Positions 47,066 through 57,604 of a DNA stretch of 64,000 nucleotides are shown here, piece by piece. The DNA lies in assembly GCA_963576785.1 (NCBI GenBank), contig OY756139.1, forward strand, positions 310,001 to 374,000, written 5' to 3'. Position 1 is the first letter of the stretch; the number at the start of each line of letters is the position of its first letter. Source of the DNA: Chlorophyllum brunneum. Lineage: Eukaryota > Basidiomycota > Agaricomycetes > Agaricales > Agaricaceae. A program made the position numbers and the translations under genes. Under the pieces are notes generated by a model. It was not told the origin of the DNA. It saw only the letters and a list, made by a program, of their open reading frames with translations, and did not search any database.

Positions 47066-47094
47066 GAGCTGCTATGTTGCTAAAGTCATGTATA

Positions 47095-48107
47095 AATTGT
47101 CAGTAGAAGTTTGCGAATCCTAGGAATTTCTTGACGTCTTTTAAGGATTTGGGTGTTGGCCACTCTTTTACTGCTTTCACCTTCTCCTCCATTTTAATGC
47201 TGCTCTGTCCAACCACAAATCCTAATATAGGTATTTCTTTCATATTGAATAAGCACTTTGATCTTTTGAAGTACAGTTGATGTTTTGCTACAATGTCAAG
47301 AAATCGTTTCATCCTGTCTTCAAGTTCCTGTTGTGTGGTTCCAGGGATAACAAAGTCATCCATGTAGTTGACAACTGCTTCTTCATGTAGTATCTCTCAA
47401 AAGACAGTGTTCATCATCCTTTGGAATGTTGCTGGCAAGTTACTCATTCCAAAAAACATTACTGTTGGTTCAAATAGTTCATTGTTTGTTATGAATGCTA
47501 CTTTCCATTCATTGCCTTCCCTTATCCTGATGTTGTTGTATCCCCAGATGATGTCGGGTTTGTTAAAGACTTTCATATTCTTGAGCTGGTTGATAACTTC
47601 ACTTATGAGTGGAAGTGGTGTCTTGTCTTTGATCATGTGTTTGTTTAGCTTCTTATAGTCTTGTACCAGTCATTTAGTTCCATCTTTCTTGGGTATAAAG
47701 AAGCATGGGGTGGCGTAGGAGGATTGTGATGGTTGAATTCATCCTAAGGCGATATTCTTGTTGAGGAATTTCTGCAGTTCTTGTTTCTCCATTAATGTCA
47801 TTGGGTAGACTTTGGACTGTAGTACTGGTGGTGCATCTTCTGTCAGGTTTATTTCGTGGTCCCATATCATGTGTTCTGGCAGTTTGTCAAAGTTCTTTTT
47901 GTTGAACAGGTGTGTATATTGCTGTAAATATGTCGGTAGGTCTTCTGGGTTTGTTTGATCAGTTTTCTTTTCCTCTATGTGTTCTTTTACCATGCATATC
48001 CTCTTGTTGAACTGTATGTCATTGTGGTGTGTGGTGCAATCCTTTGGACATCTATTGAAGCATATTATGTCGTTTGTCCAATTGATTTCTGGGTTGTGCT
48101 TGACTAG
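47095..48107 (-). pseudogene. GypA-M reverse transcriptase
   Basis: Reading leftward: WTNDIICFN and VYPMTLMEKQELQKFLN (47800), then the RT fingers with TPCFF near 47700, IKDKTPLPLISEVINQL, VFNKPDIIWGYNNIRIREG (LDI changed to PDI), FGMSNLPATFQRMM and MDDFVIPGTT at 47363, the catalytic site. Thumb KFLGFANFY runs into the LINE insertion point. It differs much more from GypA-P than gag and protease do. Confidence 0.85.
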
Positions 48108-48420
48108 CTAGTCATGTCCGAGATATAAATCTGTGCTTTCTAGTTGTGTTACCATTGCTTCAATTTCTTTCATGTGTTTACCATTGCTTAATACCAGTTG
48201 TGCCGTATCTGTTATTTCTCCTTTCTTGTTCTCAGTTCCATCAGCATTGATTACTTGTATTGGGGTTTTGAGGGGTTTGGTTGTGATTTGTTCTTCTTCT
48301 ACCATTTTCTGTGCTATGCATATGTGGGTGCATCCGGAATCCACCAGTGTGGTGATTTGTTTGGGTCCTTTCTTCATTCTGATTGTTGAGTCGAGGAGAA
48401 GTTCACACGTCGAGTTTCAT
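48108..48420 (-). pseudogene. GypA-M protease
   Basis: LVDSGCTHICIAQKMVEEEQ holds the DSG active site. The frame ends in YLGHD-stop-LVKHNPEINW, where the Gypsy consensus is GHDWLxxHNP, so a TGG became TAG. The same stop is in GypA-P. Confidence 0.85.
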
Positions 48421-48493
48421 TTTTGTGGAATCACATATCGTCTATTGTGAAATAAAACAGGAACTCTAGGTTTATTGGCTCGCGGGTTTGTGC

Positions 48494-49621
48494 CTACTTG
48501 GAGCCTTCAACAAAATCCTCTTTTGTTTCTTCTTCTATTTCTTCGGTAACTTCCCTGATGTGTGCTTTCTTTGGTGCTTTACAATTCTTTGAGATGTGGC
48601 CTTGTTTGCCACAGTTATAGCACATTATCTTGGTGTATGCTATCTTTGTCTTCTTGTGGCAATATTTGGCAATATGCTCATAGAGGTTATAGTTAAAACA
48701 CCTCAGTTTGCTGTTCTGATTAGTGTCTGCCCTCTGTGTACCAATTTCCATTGGTTGTCCTCCACCTCCATAGGTGACTCCTGTGCTTGTTCTGACATCT
48801 CCTCGTGTGATGTCTGTTGTTTCGTACCCCTGTCCTACTGCGAGGATAGTGTTTCTCCATTTGCTATATGTATCTGGGATTGAGGCTGCCGGATAGCCTA
48901 CAATGGTTTGGATAATGTCTGCTCTGGTGTGTTATTTGAGAAGGAATATGGCATGTGCATTGTCTGTTCCTGCTTGGGTCTTCAATGCTTCAAACTCTAT
49001 TAAGAAGTCTGTGGTGTTCCTTTTTCCCTGTTTGAACAACTTGATTTTCCCTTCTGCTATTGTTTTCCTATTCCCCAAGAAGAAGGCTACCATCTCCTTT
49101 GCGAAGTCATCAAATGCCAGTGTTTTTTTGTCTTGAATTATTTGTAATTTGGCGTTGGCATAGGGACCTGCAAGTCCCCCTTTCATTCGAGCTAATATTC
49201 CAATTATCTTTTGCTTGTTATCATTGATTTTGTTGAAGAGTGTCCATAAGGACATTGCTCTCCACCAATCGTCAAACTTGGTTCTATTTCCATTGAAGTA
49301 TCCTGGTTCTGGGGCTAGGTTCTTTGGGAAGTTGATTTCATTGGCCATCTCTGATTCTGTCTCTGGTTTGCTATGTTTGTTTTTGTAGGTTTCGGCAACT
49401 TCTATGTCGGATGTGGTCTCAGCAACTTCTGTGTTGAATAGGGTCTCAAAAAGAGCTGTGTCTTCTTCTATACTATGGTCAGATTTCTGCTATTTAAGGC
49501 CTGCAGGGATTTCTGGTTCTGTTTGTCGTTTGGATCTGGTGGTTACTGGTAATTCCTGGATATCTGTTGGTCTCGGAGCTCTTGTTCTTCTCAGTGTTCT
49601 CAATGAGCTACTGCTGCTCAT
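48494..49621 (-). pseudogene. GypA-M gag
   Basis: Starts MSSSSSLRTLRRTRAPRPTD at 49621; TAG at GLK-stop-QKSD (TGG in copy 1). Capsid MANEINFPKNLAPEPGYFNG is at 49348..48932, then a TAA after HAIFLLK, then zinc knuckles. The first, CFNYNLYEHIAKYC, has lost its second Cys; the second, CYNCGKQGHISKNC, is intact. From 49411 leftward it is nearly identical to GypA-P. Confidence 0.87.
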
Positions 49622-49701
49622 ATACTGTCGTCCTGGTTGGAGGGTATTATTCCAAGCCTAGCTATGAATAGTGGTACCTTTCTTGCAAGGTGAGTCGAAT
49701 G

Positions 49702-49713
49702 ACACTTTACCAA
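49702..49713 (-). promoter_or_regulatory. GypA-M self-priming primer binding site
   Basis: ACACTTTACCAA on the plus strand, i.e. TTGGTAAAGTGT in element sense, one base inside the 5' LTR edge. It is complementary to the predicted mRNA 5' end (49798..49809 within the LTR). Confidence 0.8.
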
Positions 49714-49714
49714 A

Positions 49715-50019
49715 TGTTACGACCTTAGTCTAGGACTCAGGTTGCAAGTCTTTGGATAAAGACAAGAAAGTAGAGAAGAGAATAAGGGATGATACCATTG
49801 GTAAAGTGTAAGGAATACATCAAGTATTACTACACTTTATATACTAGTGGTATGAACTAAGAATAAAGGAATAGGGTAAAGGAGTTATAGAGATGAATAA
49901 GATGAGTCAGAAGAGGTACAGCCATATGGGATGAAACATATAGGTGAAACAGATACATAGGAATGATAAATATGCTGGGTGCATGATAGGAATGTACTGT
50001 CTATCTATAGTTCATAACA
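49715..50019 (-). repeat. GypA-M 5' LTR
   Basis: 305 bp. In sense orientation it shares CACCCAGCATATTTATC and TGACTCATCTTATT with the 3' LTR of GypA-P (57300), not with the GypA-M 3' LTR. It is followed on the right by TAAGG (50020..50024). Confidence 0.93.
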
Positions 50020-51273
50020 TAAGGTACATCAGGGACCCAACTAGTTGTTGGTACTTTTGGTGGAACTCAGGGTCAATGGTACCCTTGTAGGGCAGAAAGG
50101 CACATCCTGCTGGAAGAGGTGTTTGAGTCAGCCTTGTGGTGACACCAACTTTAGCAAGGACCTTATTGAGATATGAAATCTAATCAACATAGATCTGCTT
50201 GTTCTTCTGGTCCTATGAGATAGTCATGCCAAGAAACTCAGTTGTTTCTCCAAGGTTACGACATTCCCATTGTTCCATGAAGTTTTTCTTCATTTGGTAA
50301 TAGAAGGGGCACTTCTTGCCCATGAAGACAACATTGTCAACATAGACAAGGGCAATCATAATCAAGCCAGTCTTTGGACAGCAATTGTAGTATACTCTAG
50401 CATTGGATAGAGATCACTTGAAGCCCATGGCAAGCAGTGACTTTGTTATCATGTGCCACCAAGCTAAGCTGGCTTGCTTAAGGCCATACAATACTTTTCA
50501 CAACCTCCACACTTTATTACATCCAAGTGTGAATTCTTCCAGTTGTTCCATAAAGATTTCTTCATCTAGATTGCCATATAAATAGGCGGTTTTTATGTCA
50601 ATGCTTTCGATCTCCCAGTCTTTGACTACTGCTAAGGAGAACAGAAGATGAGAAGTTTTGTAGTAGACAACTGGAGAGAAAAGCTCATTGTAGTTGAGAC
50701 CTTCCTTCTGCAAGAAACCTTTCACCACTAGTTGAGCACAGCAACAACCGTCCAATTTAGTGTTGAAGACCCATCTATTTTTAACAATGTTAATACCCTT
50801 GGCAGGGCAGACTACTAACTAGTACATGTTGTGTTTCCTGAGTGCATTGAGCTTCTCAAGGCATGCCTTAAGCCATTTATCATGCTCAGTAGGTGGCAAC
50901 TTGGCAAGGTCCCTAAACTGGACTGGCTGTGGCAACAGGGAAGTCACACTGGCCTTAAAGAGGTAGTAATGGATTAACTCCATACCACCTTCGCAAATCA
51001 ATCAGTGAAGCTCTTTCTCACTTGGCTCAAGCATGGGTGAATCAATGTTAATGTTCTGCTCATGTGCTGGCAGGGGAGGTTGTGGCCTGTCAGGCACATA
51101 CACATTCTCTCCTGGATTGCAATCACCAAGGCCCAGGGGGGCATTAGGTCAGCTAGGGTTCCAGTGTCCTGGTCCAGGCTAACTGAAAGGCTTGTACCTT
51201 TCATAGTCCCTAAGGATGTCCTTCAGGTGTTGGCGGTTGCCTTAGACATTTCCTTCTCTCTGTGGAACCTGAA
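50020..51273 (-). pseudogene. CopC reverse transcriptase, inverted segment
   Basis: Encodes Copia RT on the minus strand although CopC itself runs on the plus strand. Reading leftward: FRDLAKLPPTEHDKWLKACL, VKGFLQKEGLNYNELFSPVV (typical ARLVAKGFxQ...YxETFSPV), WEIESIDIKTAYLYGNLDEE (D in place), a YVDN-type site (ALVYVDNVVFMG near 50350; the family has YVDD) and QLVGSLMYL at the left end. Flanks are TAAGG and CTGAA. In its original orientation GSLMYL joins in frame to MIGLQANITYTV at 57610. Confidence 0.9.
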
Positions 51274-51574
51274 TGTTATGAACTATAGACAGTACATTCC
51301 TATCATGCAGTCATTGTACTCAGCATTCCAATGTATCCATTTCACCCCTTGTTTCATCCCTTATGGCTGTACTCCTACTGACTCGTTCTACTCATCCCTA
51401 TGACTCCTTTACTCTGTTCCTTTATTATTAGCACTTACCACTAGTATATAAAGTGTAGTAATACTTGTTGTATTTCTTACACTTTACCAATTGTATTATC
51501 CCTTACTCTTCTCTCTACTTCTTAAGTCTTTATCCAAAGACTTGCAACCTGAGTCTTAGACTAAGGTTGTAACA
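51274..51574 (+). repeat. GypA-P 5' LTR
   Basis: 301 bp. TATATAAAG starts at 51445. The predicted transcript start ACACTTTACCAA is at 51479..51490, 34 nt downstream. By sequence it is the sister of the LTR at 35750. Confidence 0.93.
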
Positions 51575-51575
51575 T

Positions 51576-51587
51576 TTGGTAAAGTGT
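51576..51587 (+). promoter_or_regulatory. GypA-P self-priming primer binding site
   Basis: TTGGTAAAGTGT, one base after the LTR, is perfectly complementary over 12 nt to ACACTTTACCAA at the predicted mRNA 5' end (51479..51490). In Tf1 of fission yeast the mRNA 5' end folds back on the primer site in this way. I see no match to a tRNA 3' end, though I could not search all tRNAs. Confidence 0.78.
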
Positions 51588-51667
51588 CATTCGACTCACC
51601 TTGCAAGAGAGGTACTACAGTTCGTAGCTAGGCTTGGAATAATAGCCTCCAACCAGGATAACAGTAT

Positions 51668-52858
51668 ATGAGCAACAGTAGCTCATCGAGAACACCAAGA
51701 AGACTAAGAGCTCCAAGACCAACAGACATCCAGGGATCACCAGTAACCACCGGATCCAAATGATGAACAGAGGCAGAAATCCCTGAAGGCCTTAAGTAGC
51801 AGAAATCCAACCACAACATAGATGAAAACATAGCTCTTTTTGAGACCCTATTCAACATAGATGTTGCCGAGACCACATCCAACATAGAAGTTGCCGAAAC
51901 CTACAAAAACAAACATAGCAAACCAGAGACAGAATCAGAGATGGCCAATGAAATCAACTTCCCAAAGAACCTAGCCCCAGAACCAGGATACTTCAATGGA
52001 AATAGAACCAAGTTTGACGATTGGTGGAGAGCAATGTCCTTATGGACACTCTTCAACAAAATCAATGATAACAAGCAAAAGATAATTGGAATATTAGCTC
52101 GAATGAAAGGGGGACTTGCAGGTCCCTATGCCAACGCCAAATTACAAATAATTCAAGACAAAAAAACACTGGCATTTGATGACTTCGCAAAGGAGATGGT
52201 AGCCTTCTTCTTGGGGAATAGGAAAACAATAGCAGAAGGGAAAATCAAGTTGTTCAAACAGGGAAAAAGGAACACCACAGACTTCTTAATAGAGTTTGAA
52301 GCATTGAAGACCCAAGCAGGAACAGACAATGCACATGCCATATTCCTTCTCAAATAACACACCAGAGCAGACATTATCCAAACCATTGTAGGCTATCCGG
52401 CAGCCTCAATCCCAGATACATATAGCAAATGGAGAAACACTATCCTCGCAGTAGGACAGGGGTACGAAACAACAGACATCACACGAGGAGATGTCAGAAC
52501 AAGCACAGGAGTCACCTATGGAGGTGGAGGACAACCAATGGAAATTGGTACACAGAGGGCAGACACTAATCAGAACAGCAAACTGAGGTGTTTTAACTAT
52601 AACCTCTATGAGCATATTGCCAAATATTGCCACAAGAAGACAAAGATAGCATACACCAAGATAATGTGCTATAACTGTGGCAAACAAGGCCACATCTCAA
52701 AGAATTGTAAAGCACCAAAGAAAGCACACATCAGGGAAGTTACCGAAGAAATAGAAGAAGAAACAAAAGAGGATTTTGTTGAAGGCTCCAAGTCGGCACA
52801 AACCCGCGAGCCAATAAACCTAGAGTTCCTGTTTTATTTCACAATAGACGATATGTGA
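51668..52858 (+). pseudogene. GypA-P gag
   Basis: Starts MSNSSSSRTPRRLRAPRPTD and is in one frame to ...FLFYFTIDDM. Early TGA/TAG codons lie near 51760..51800 and a TAA after HAIFLLK (52358). Capsid MANEINFPKNLAPEPGYFNG is at 51941. Zinc knuckles: CFNYNLYEHIAKYC (degenerate) and CYNCGKQGHISKNC (intact) near 52590..52710. An acidic tail (EEIEEETKED) follows. Gag and pol are in different frames. Confidence 0.88.
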
Positions 52859-52872
52859 TTCCACAAAAATGA

Positions 52873-55800
52873 AACTCGACGCGCAAACTTCTCCTCGACT
52901 CAACAATCAGAATGAAGAAAGGACCCAAACAAATCACCACACTGGTGGATTCCGGATGCACCCACATATGCATAGCACAGAAAATGGTAGAAGAAGAACA
53001 AATCACAACCAAACCCCTCAAAACCCCAATACAAGTAATCAATGCTGATGGAACTGAGAACAAGAAAGGAGAAATAACAGATACGGCACAACTGGTATTA
53101 AGCAATGGTAAACACATGAAAGAAATTGAAGCAATGGTAACACAACTAGAAAGCACAGATTTATATCTCGGACATGACTAGCTAGTCAAGCACAACCCAG
53201 AAATCAATTGGACAAACGACATAATATGCTTCAATAGATGTCCAAAGGATTGCACCGCACACCACAATGATATACAGTTCAGCAAAAGAATACGCACGGT
53301 AAAAGAACACATAGAGGAAAAGAAAACCAATCAAACAAACCCAGAAGACCTGCCGACATACCTACAGCAATATACACACCTGTTCAACAAGAAGAACTTT
53401 GACAAACTACCAGAACATACAATATGGGACCACGAAATAAACCTGACAGAAGATGCACCACTGGTATTACAGTCCAAGGTCTATCCAATGACATTAACAG
53501 AGAAACAAGAGCTACAAAAATTCCTCAATGAAAACATCACCTTAGGACAAATTCGACCATCACAATCCCCCTACACCACACCATGCTTCTTCATACCAAA
53601 AAAAGATGGAACCAAACAACTAGTACAAGACTACAAGAAGCTAAATGAATACATGATTAAAGACAAAATGCCACTTCCACTCATAAGCAAAGTTATTGAT
53701 AAACTCAAGAATGTGAAAGTCTTTAACAAACTCGACATCATCTGGGGATACAATAACGTTAGGATAAAAGAAGGTGATGAATGGAAAGCAGCATTTGTAA
53801 TGAACAACAGATTATTTGAACCAATGGTCATGTTTTTTGGAATGAGTAACTCGCCAGCAACATTCCAAAGGATGATGAACACTGTCTTTCGGGAAATGCT
53901 ACATGAAGGAGCAGTCGTCAACTACATGGATGATTTTGTCATACCTGGGACCACACAACAGGAACTTGAAGACAGAACAAAACGATTTCTCGACATTGCA
54001 GCGAAACACCAACTATATTTCAAAAGATTGAAATACATATTTGATGCAAAAGAAATACCTATACTAGGATTTGTGGTTGGACAAGGCAGTGTTAAAATGG
54101 GGGAGGAGAAAGTGAAAGTGGTGAAAGAATGGCCAATACCCAAATCCCTAAAAGATGTTGAAAAATTCCTAGGATTCGCAAACTTCTACCAACAATTCAT
54201 TCACAACTTCAGCAACATAGCAGCCCCATTACACGAGTTGAAGAAAAAAGACATGCAATGGGTATGGAAGGAACAACAGCAACAAGCCTTCGAAAGGATC
54301 AAAGAAAAGATCACAAGTGAACCAGTACTAGCAATGCCACAAGATAAGGATCAATACAGGGTAGAAGTGGATGCATCAGGATATGGAGTAGGAGCAGTAT
54401 TATTGCAAAAACAAGAAGAACACTGGCACCCGATCGCATTCTATTCAAGAATAATGACACCTGCAGAATGAAACTATTAGATCTATGACAAAGAATTACT
54501 AGCTATCCGAGAAGCAATTAAGACCTGGAGACAATACTTACTTGACACAGATGAGCCATTCAAAATATGGATGGATCACAAGAACCTAGAATATTTCCGA
54601 AAACTACAACAACTCACAGAACAATAAGCAAGGTGGCAGATAGAGCTACAAGAATACCATTACACACTGAAACATATCCCTGGGAAGACCAACACAAAAG
54701 CCAACATCTTATTGAGACTAACAAAAACCAATACCACCCGAGATAACACTGACATTACCTTACTACCTGACCACTTATTCAACAACAACCCAACTACCAT
54801 GATCCGACAAATCTGGGAGATCTCAGGAGAAGAAGATCTAAAACACCAACTATGAAAGGAGACAAAAAGGGAAACACAGTGGCTAAAAGAAAAAGAGAAG
54901 CGACCAAACGAGATATGGGAAACAGATGGAGTACTGATGTTCGAAGGAAGAATATATGTCCCACCCAACAACCAAATACAACAAGAAATACTACGACAAC
55001 ACCATGACGAAACTGATGTAGGACATCCAGGACAACATCAAATGATTGAACTCCTTAAACAGAGTTATTGGTGGCCCCAGATGTGCAATGATATCAAACG
55101 ATACATCAGAGGATGTGAAGTATGCCAACGAAATAAAATACTCCGAACAAGACCAACAACACATCTCCATCTGCTACCGACACCAGCGGAACCTTGGGAG
55201 GAGATATCAATTGACATGATAGGATTGCTACCAGAATCAGAAGGATATAATGCAATACTTGTTATAGTCAATTGCTTCAGCAAAATGATCAGATTACGTG
55301 CAGTCAACACCACCTTAACATCCGAGGAGCTAGGAGATATCTATTGAGATGACATATGGAGAACACATGGAATACCCCAAAGAATTATCAGCGACAGAGG
55401 CCCATAATTTGCATCCAAATTCATGGCAGAACTATGCCGAGCAACAGGAACCCAGCAAAACTTATCCATAGCATACTATCCACAAACTGATAGTCAAACA
55501 GAGTGCATCAACCAGGAGGTTGAAACATACCTCAGAAATGTAATAAACCATGCTCAAGACAATTGGAAAAAATGGCTAACCACAGCAGAATTCCAATACA
55601 ATGACAAAATCCACACAGCCACCAGATACTCACCATTCAAAATAGTTTATGGACGACACCCTTGGAAAGGAGATATAACGAGTATTACCAAAGCACCTGC
55701 AATCACGGAACAAATACAGGAGTTACAAGACATGCAACAAGAAGCGACAAAGATGTTACAATACAGTCAGGGACAAATGGAGAAACGTAACAGCACTAAG

Positions 55801-56280
55801 GCGGAACACGAGTACATCCCAGGAGAACAAGTTTGGCTCGAAGCAAGTAATATCAGGACAACAAGACCAACCAAAAAGCTGGATCACAAACGATATGGAC
55901 TATTCAGGATAAAAACAAAAATAGGCAAAACAAGCTACCAATTGGAACTACCTGAAACATGGGCGATACACGATGTGTTTAACAGCAGACTCCTCTCCCC
56001 CTATCGAAAACCCGAATTTGACAGCCAGCACACCCCACTACCACTGATACCCGAGATCATTAACGATGAAGAGCAATATGAGGTAGAAGAAACCCGAGGA
56101 CACCACACAAGAGGACGACGAAATCAATTCCTAGTACACTGGAAAGGGTATACCTCCAAAGAAGACACATGGGAGAATGAGTCAGAGTTAGGAAACGCTA
56201 AGGAGGCAGCTCAAGAATTTTTAGACAAGATTTCAAGGACAAAACCTATAAAAAGGGGGAGTAAAAAGCAACAATTATGA
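52873..56280 (+). pseudogene. GypA-P pol: protease, RT, RNase H, integrase, chromodomain
   Basis: Protease LVDSGCTHICI (52940). RT: LQSKVYPMTLTEKQELQKFL, VFNKLDIIWGYNNVRIKEGD, FGMSNSPATFQRMM, YMDDF (53927). RNase H: YRVEVDASGYGVGAVLLQ. Integrase zinc finger HHDETDVGHPGQHQ...CEVCQRNK (55000..55135), core IDMIGLLPES, IISDRGP-stop-F, TECINQEVE: the D, D and E are all present. Tail EYIPGEQVWLEASNIRT. Chromodomain EEQYEVEETRGHHTRG...FLVHWKGYTSKEDTWENES (56080..56190), a probable chromatin-targeting module. In-frame stops at 53179, ~54470, ~54626, ~54855, 55346 and ~55406. The final TGA overlaps an ATG (ATGA at 56277). Confidence 0.92.
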
Positions 56281-56317
56281 ACAACAAACCTCGTGTTACA
56301 AGAGATCACTACACTCA

Positions 56318-57256
56318 ATGCATCTCACACTGTATCCATTGCATTCTAAACTACACCAATTACCTTCACAACACACCATGCACACTGAACGCAAGCCCAC
56401 CCCTTTCCCAGCCAACGACACAGAATTTGAACAAGAACTCAACAACCTCCTTGATGCCCAGTCCACCGAAGACCAAATTGAACACTATACTGCCACAACC
56501 AAAGGACTCACATACATTGCCCATGCCATCAACAACCTCCAAATCCAAGCCAAAGCCCTGAGCCACATTCTACTCATCACCACTACCAGAGCCCTTCCCG
56601 CTGCCATGTCAACTGGGAAACATGAACTCATGAAGGAGTTATTAGACAAAGCAGCCACTGACCTCAATGTATTAGTGCACTCTGATGCAAAGAAATGCAT
56701 CCAAAGTGCCTTAATCATGACAGGCAAAAGACTCAATCACCTTACCGACTCAAGCAACAATCCCACCTATAGACTTGCATGGAGACTAATGGACCTTGAC
56801 TCATACATCTCCACTACCTTACCCGACAAGCCACCCTACCACAAAGATGATGAACAGGACTGGTTAGACAAAGGAATGGAGGGAATCGACAAATCAGTCC
56901 CAGACCATCTAATGGAACCAGATATGCGAGATAAAGTAGACCATCTCCTTATACAACTGCCTGATATGGACCTGCCACCCAAACCAATGATATTCAACCC
57001 ACCCCCATCTTATCTAACACTCAAAGATGGAGGACAGTTCGAAGAAAACTACTGGGAAGAGATAATACACAACCTCATTGCAGCTGAAACAAATGATACA
57101 GCTATGTTCAAAGGACACACCATAGCCCTCTTCAGAGGAGGCTAAGACCATGTACCCTTCTGGATTGGATGTCGATGCAAATCAGGAACCCCGATGATTG
57201 GGCCTACCAAACGTCAACTTGTCAACGCCTTACACAAAGGACAAGATGACAAGTAG
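56318..57256 (+). pseudogene. GypA-P ORF3 (env position, unknown function)
   Basis: An additional frame of about 312 residues between pol and the 3' LTR, interrupted once by TAA at 57143..57145 (Gln in copy 1). Visible blocks: FPANDTEFEQELNNLLDAQS, YTATTKGLTYIAHAINNLQI, LLDKAATDLNVLVHSDAKKC, DMDLPPKPMIFNPPPSYLTL, EENYWEEIIHNLIAAE and FWIGCRCKSGTPMIGPTK. It is mostly helical and polar in appearance, with no signal peptide or membrane helix, so it is not an obvious envelope protein. It is present in all three GypA copies. An alternative frame from the ATGA at 56277 is only 94 codons long. Confidence 0.75.
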
Positions 57257-57299
57257 ACTATGATATTTCATGGGGTCATAAAAGTAAAAAGGGAGGTAT

Positions 57300-57604
57300 T
57301 GTTATGAACTATAGATAGACAGTACATTCCTATCATGCACCCAGCATATTTATCATTCCTATGTATCCATTTCACCTATGTGTTTCATCCTATATGGCTG
57401 TACCTCTTCTGACTCATCTTATTTATCTCTATGACTCCTTTACTCTGTTCCTTTATTCTTAGTTTGTACCACTAGTATATAAAGTGTAGTAATACTTGAT
57501 GTATTCCTTATACTTTACCAATTGTATCATCCCTTATTCTCTTCTCTACTTTCTTGTCCTTATCCAAAGACTTGCAATCTGAGTCCTAGACTAAGGTCAT
57601 AACA
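57300..57604 (+). repeat. GypA-P 3' LTR
   Basis: 305 bp, preceded by AAAAAGGGAGG (57287..57297). By sequence it is the sister of the LTR at 49715. The right flank CCTTA (57605..57609) matches TAAGG at 50020 in reverse complement. Confidence 0.93.

Larger units (their letters stand above)
35750..50019 (-). mobile_element. GypA-M, minus-strand Gypsy element with two nested insertions
   Basis: LTRs at 35750..36054 (3') and 49715..50019 (5'). The 14.27-kb span minus solo LTR D (1138+5), the LINE (6790) and its 14-bp duplication leaves about 6.32 kb, equal to GypA-P. Order from right to left: 5' LTR, gag, protease, RT, [LINE], RNase H, integrase, chromodomain [LTR D], ORF3, 3' LTR. Flanking 5-mers are TTCAG and TAAGG, which do not match each other but match those of GypA-P. 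Confidence 0.92.
51274..57604 (+). mobile_element. GypA-P, full-length chromodomain Gypsy element
   Basis: 6331 bp with LTRs at 51274..51574 and 57300..57604. Order: self-priming site, gag, protease, RT, RNase H, integrase, chromodomain, ORF3, polypurine tract, LTR. It is the best complete guide to the family in this window. Flanks are CTGAA on the left and CCTTA on the right, which do not match each other. Stops: TGA/TAG at ERNYQ (54470), TAA in RNase H, TGA and TAA in integrase. Confidence 0.95.
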
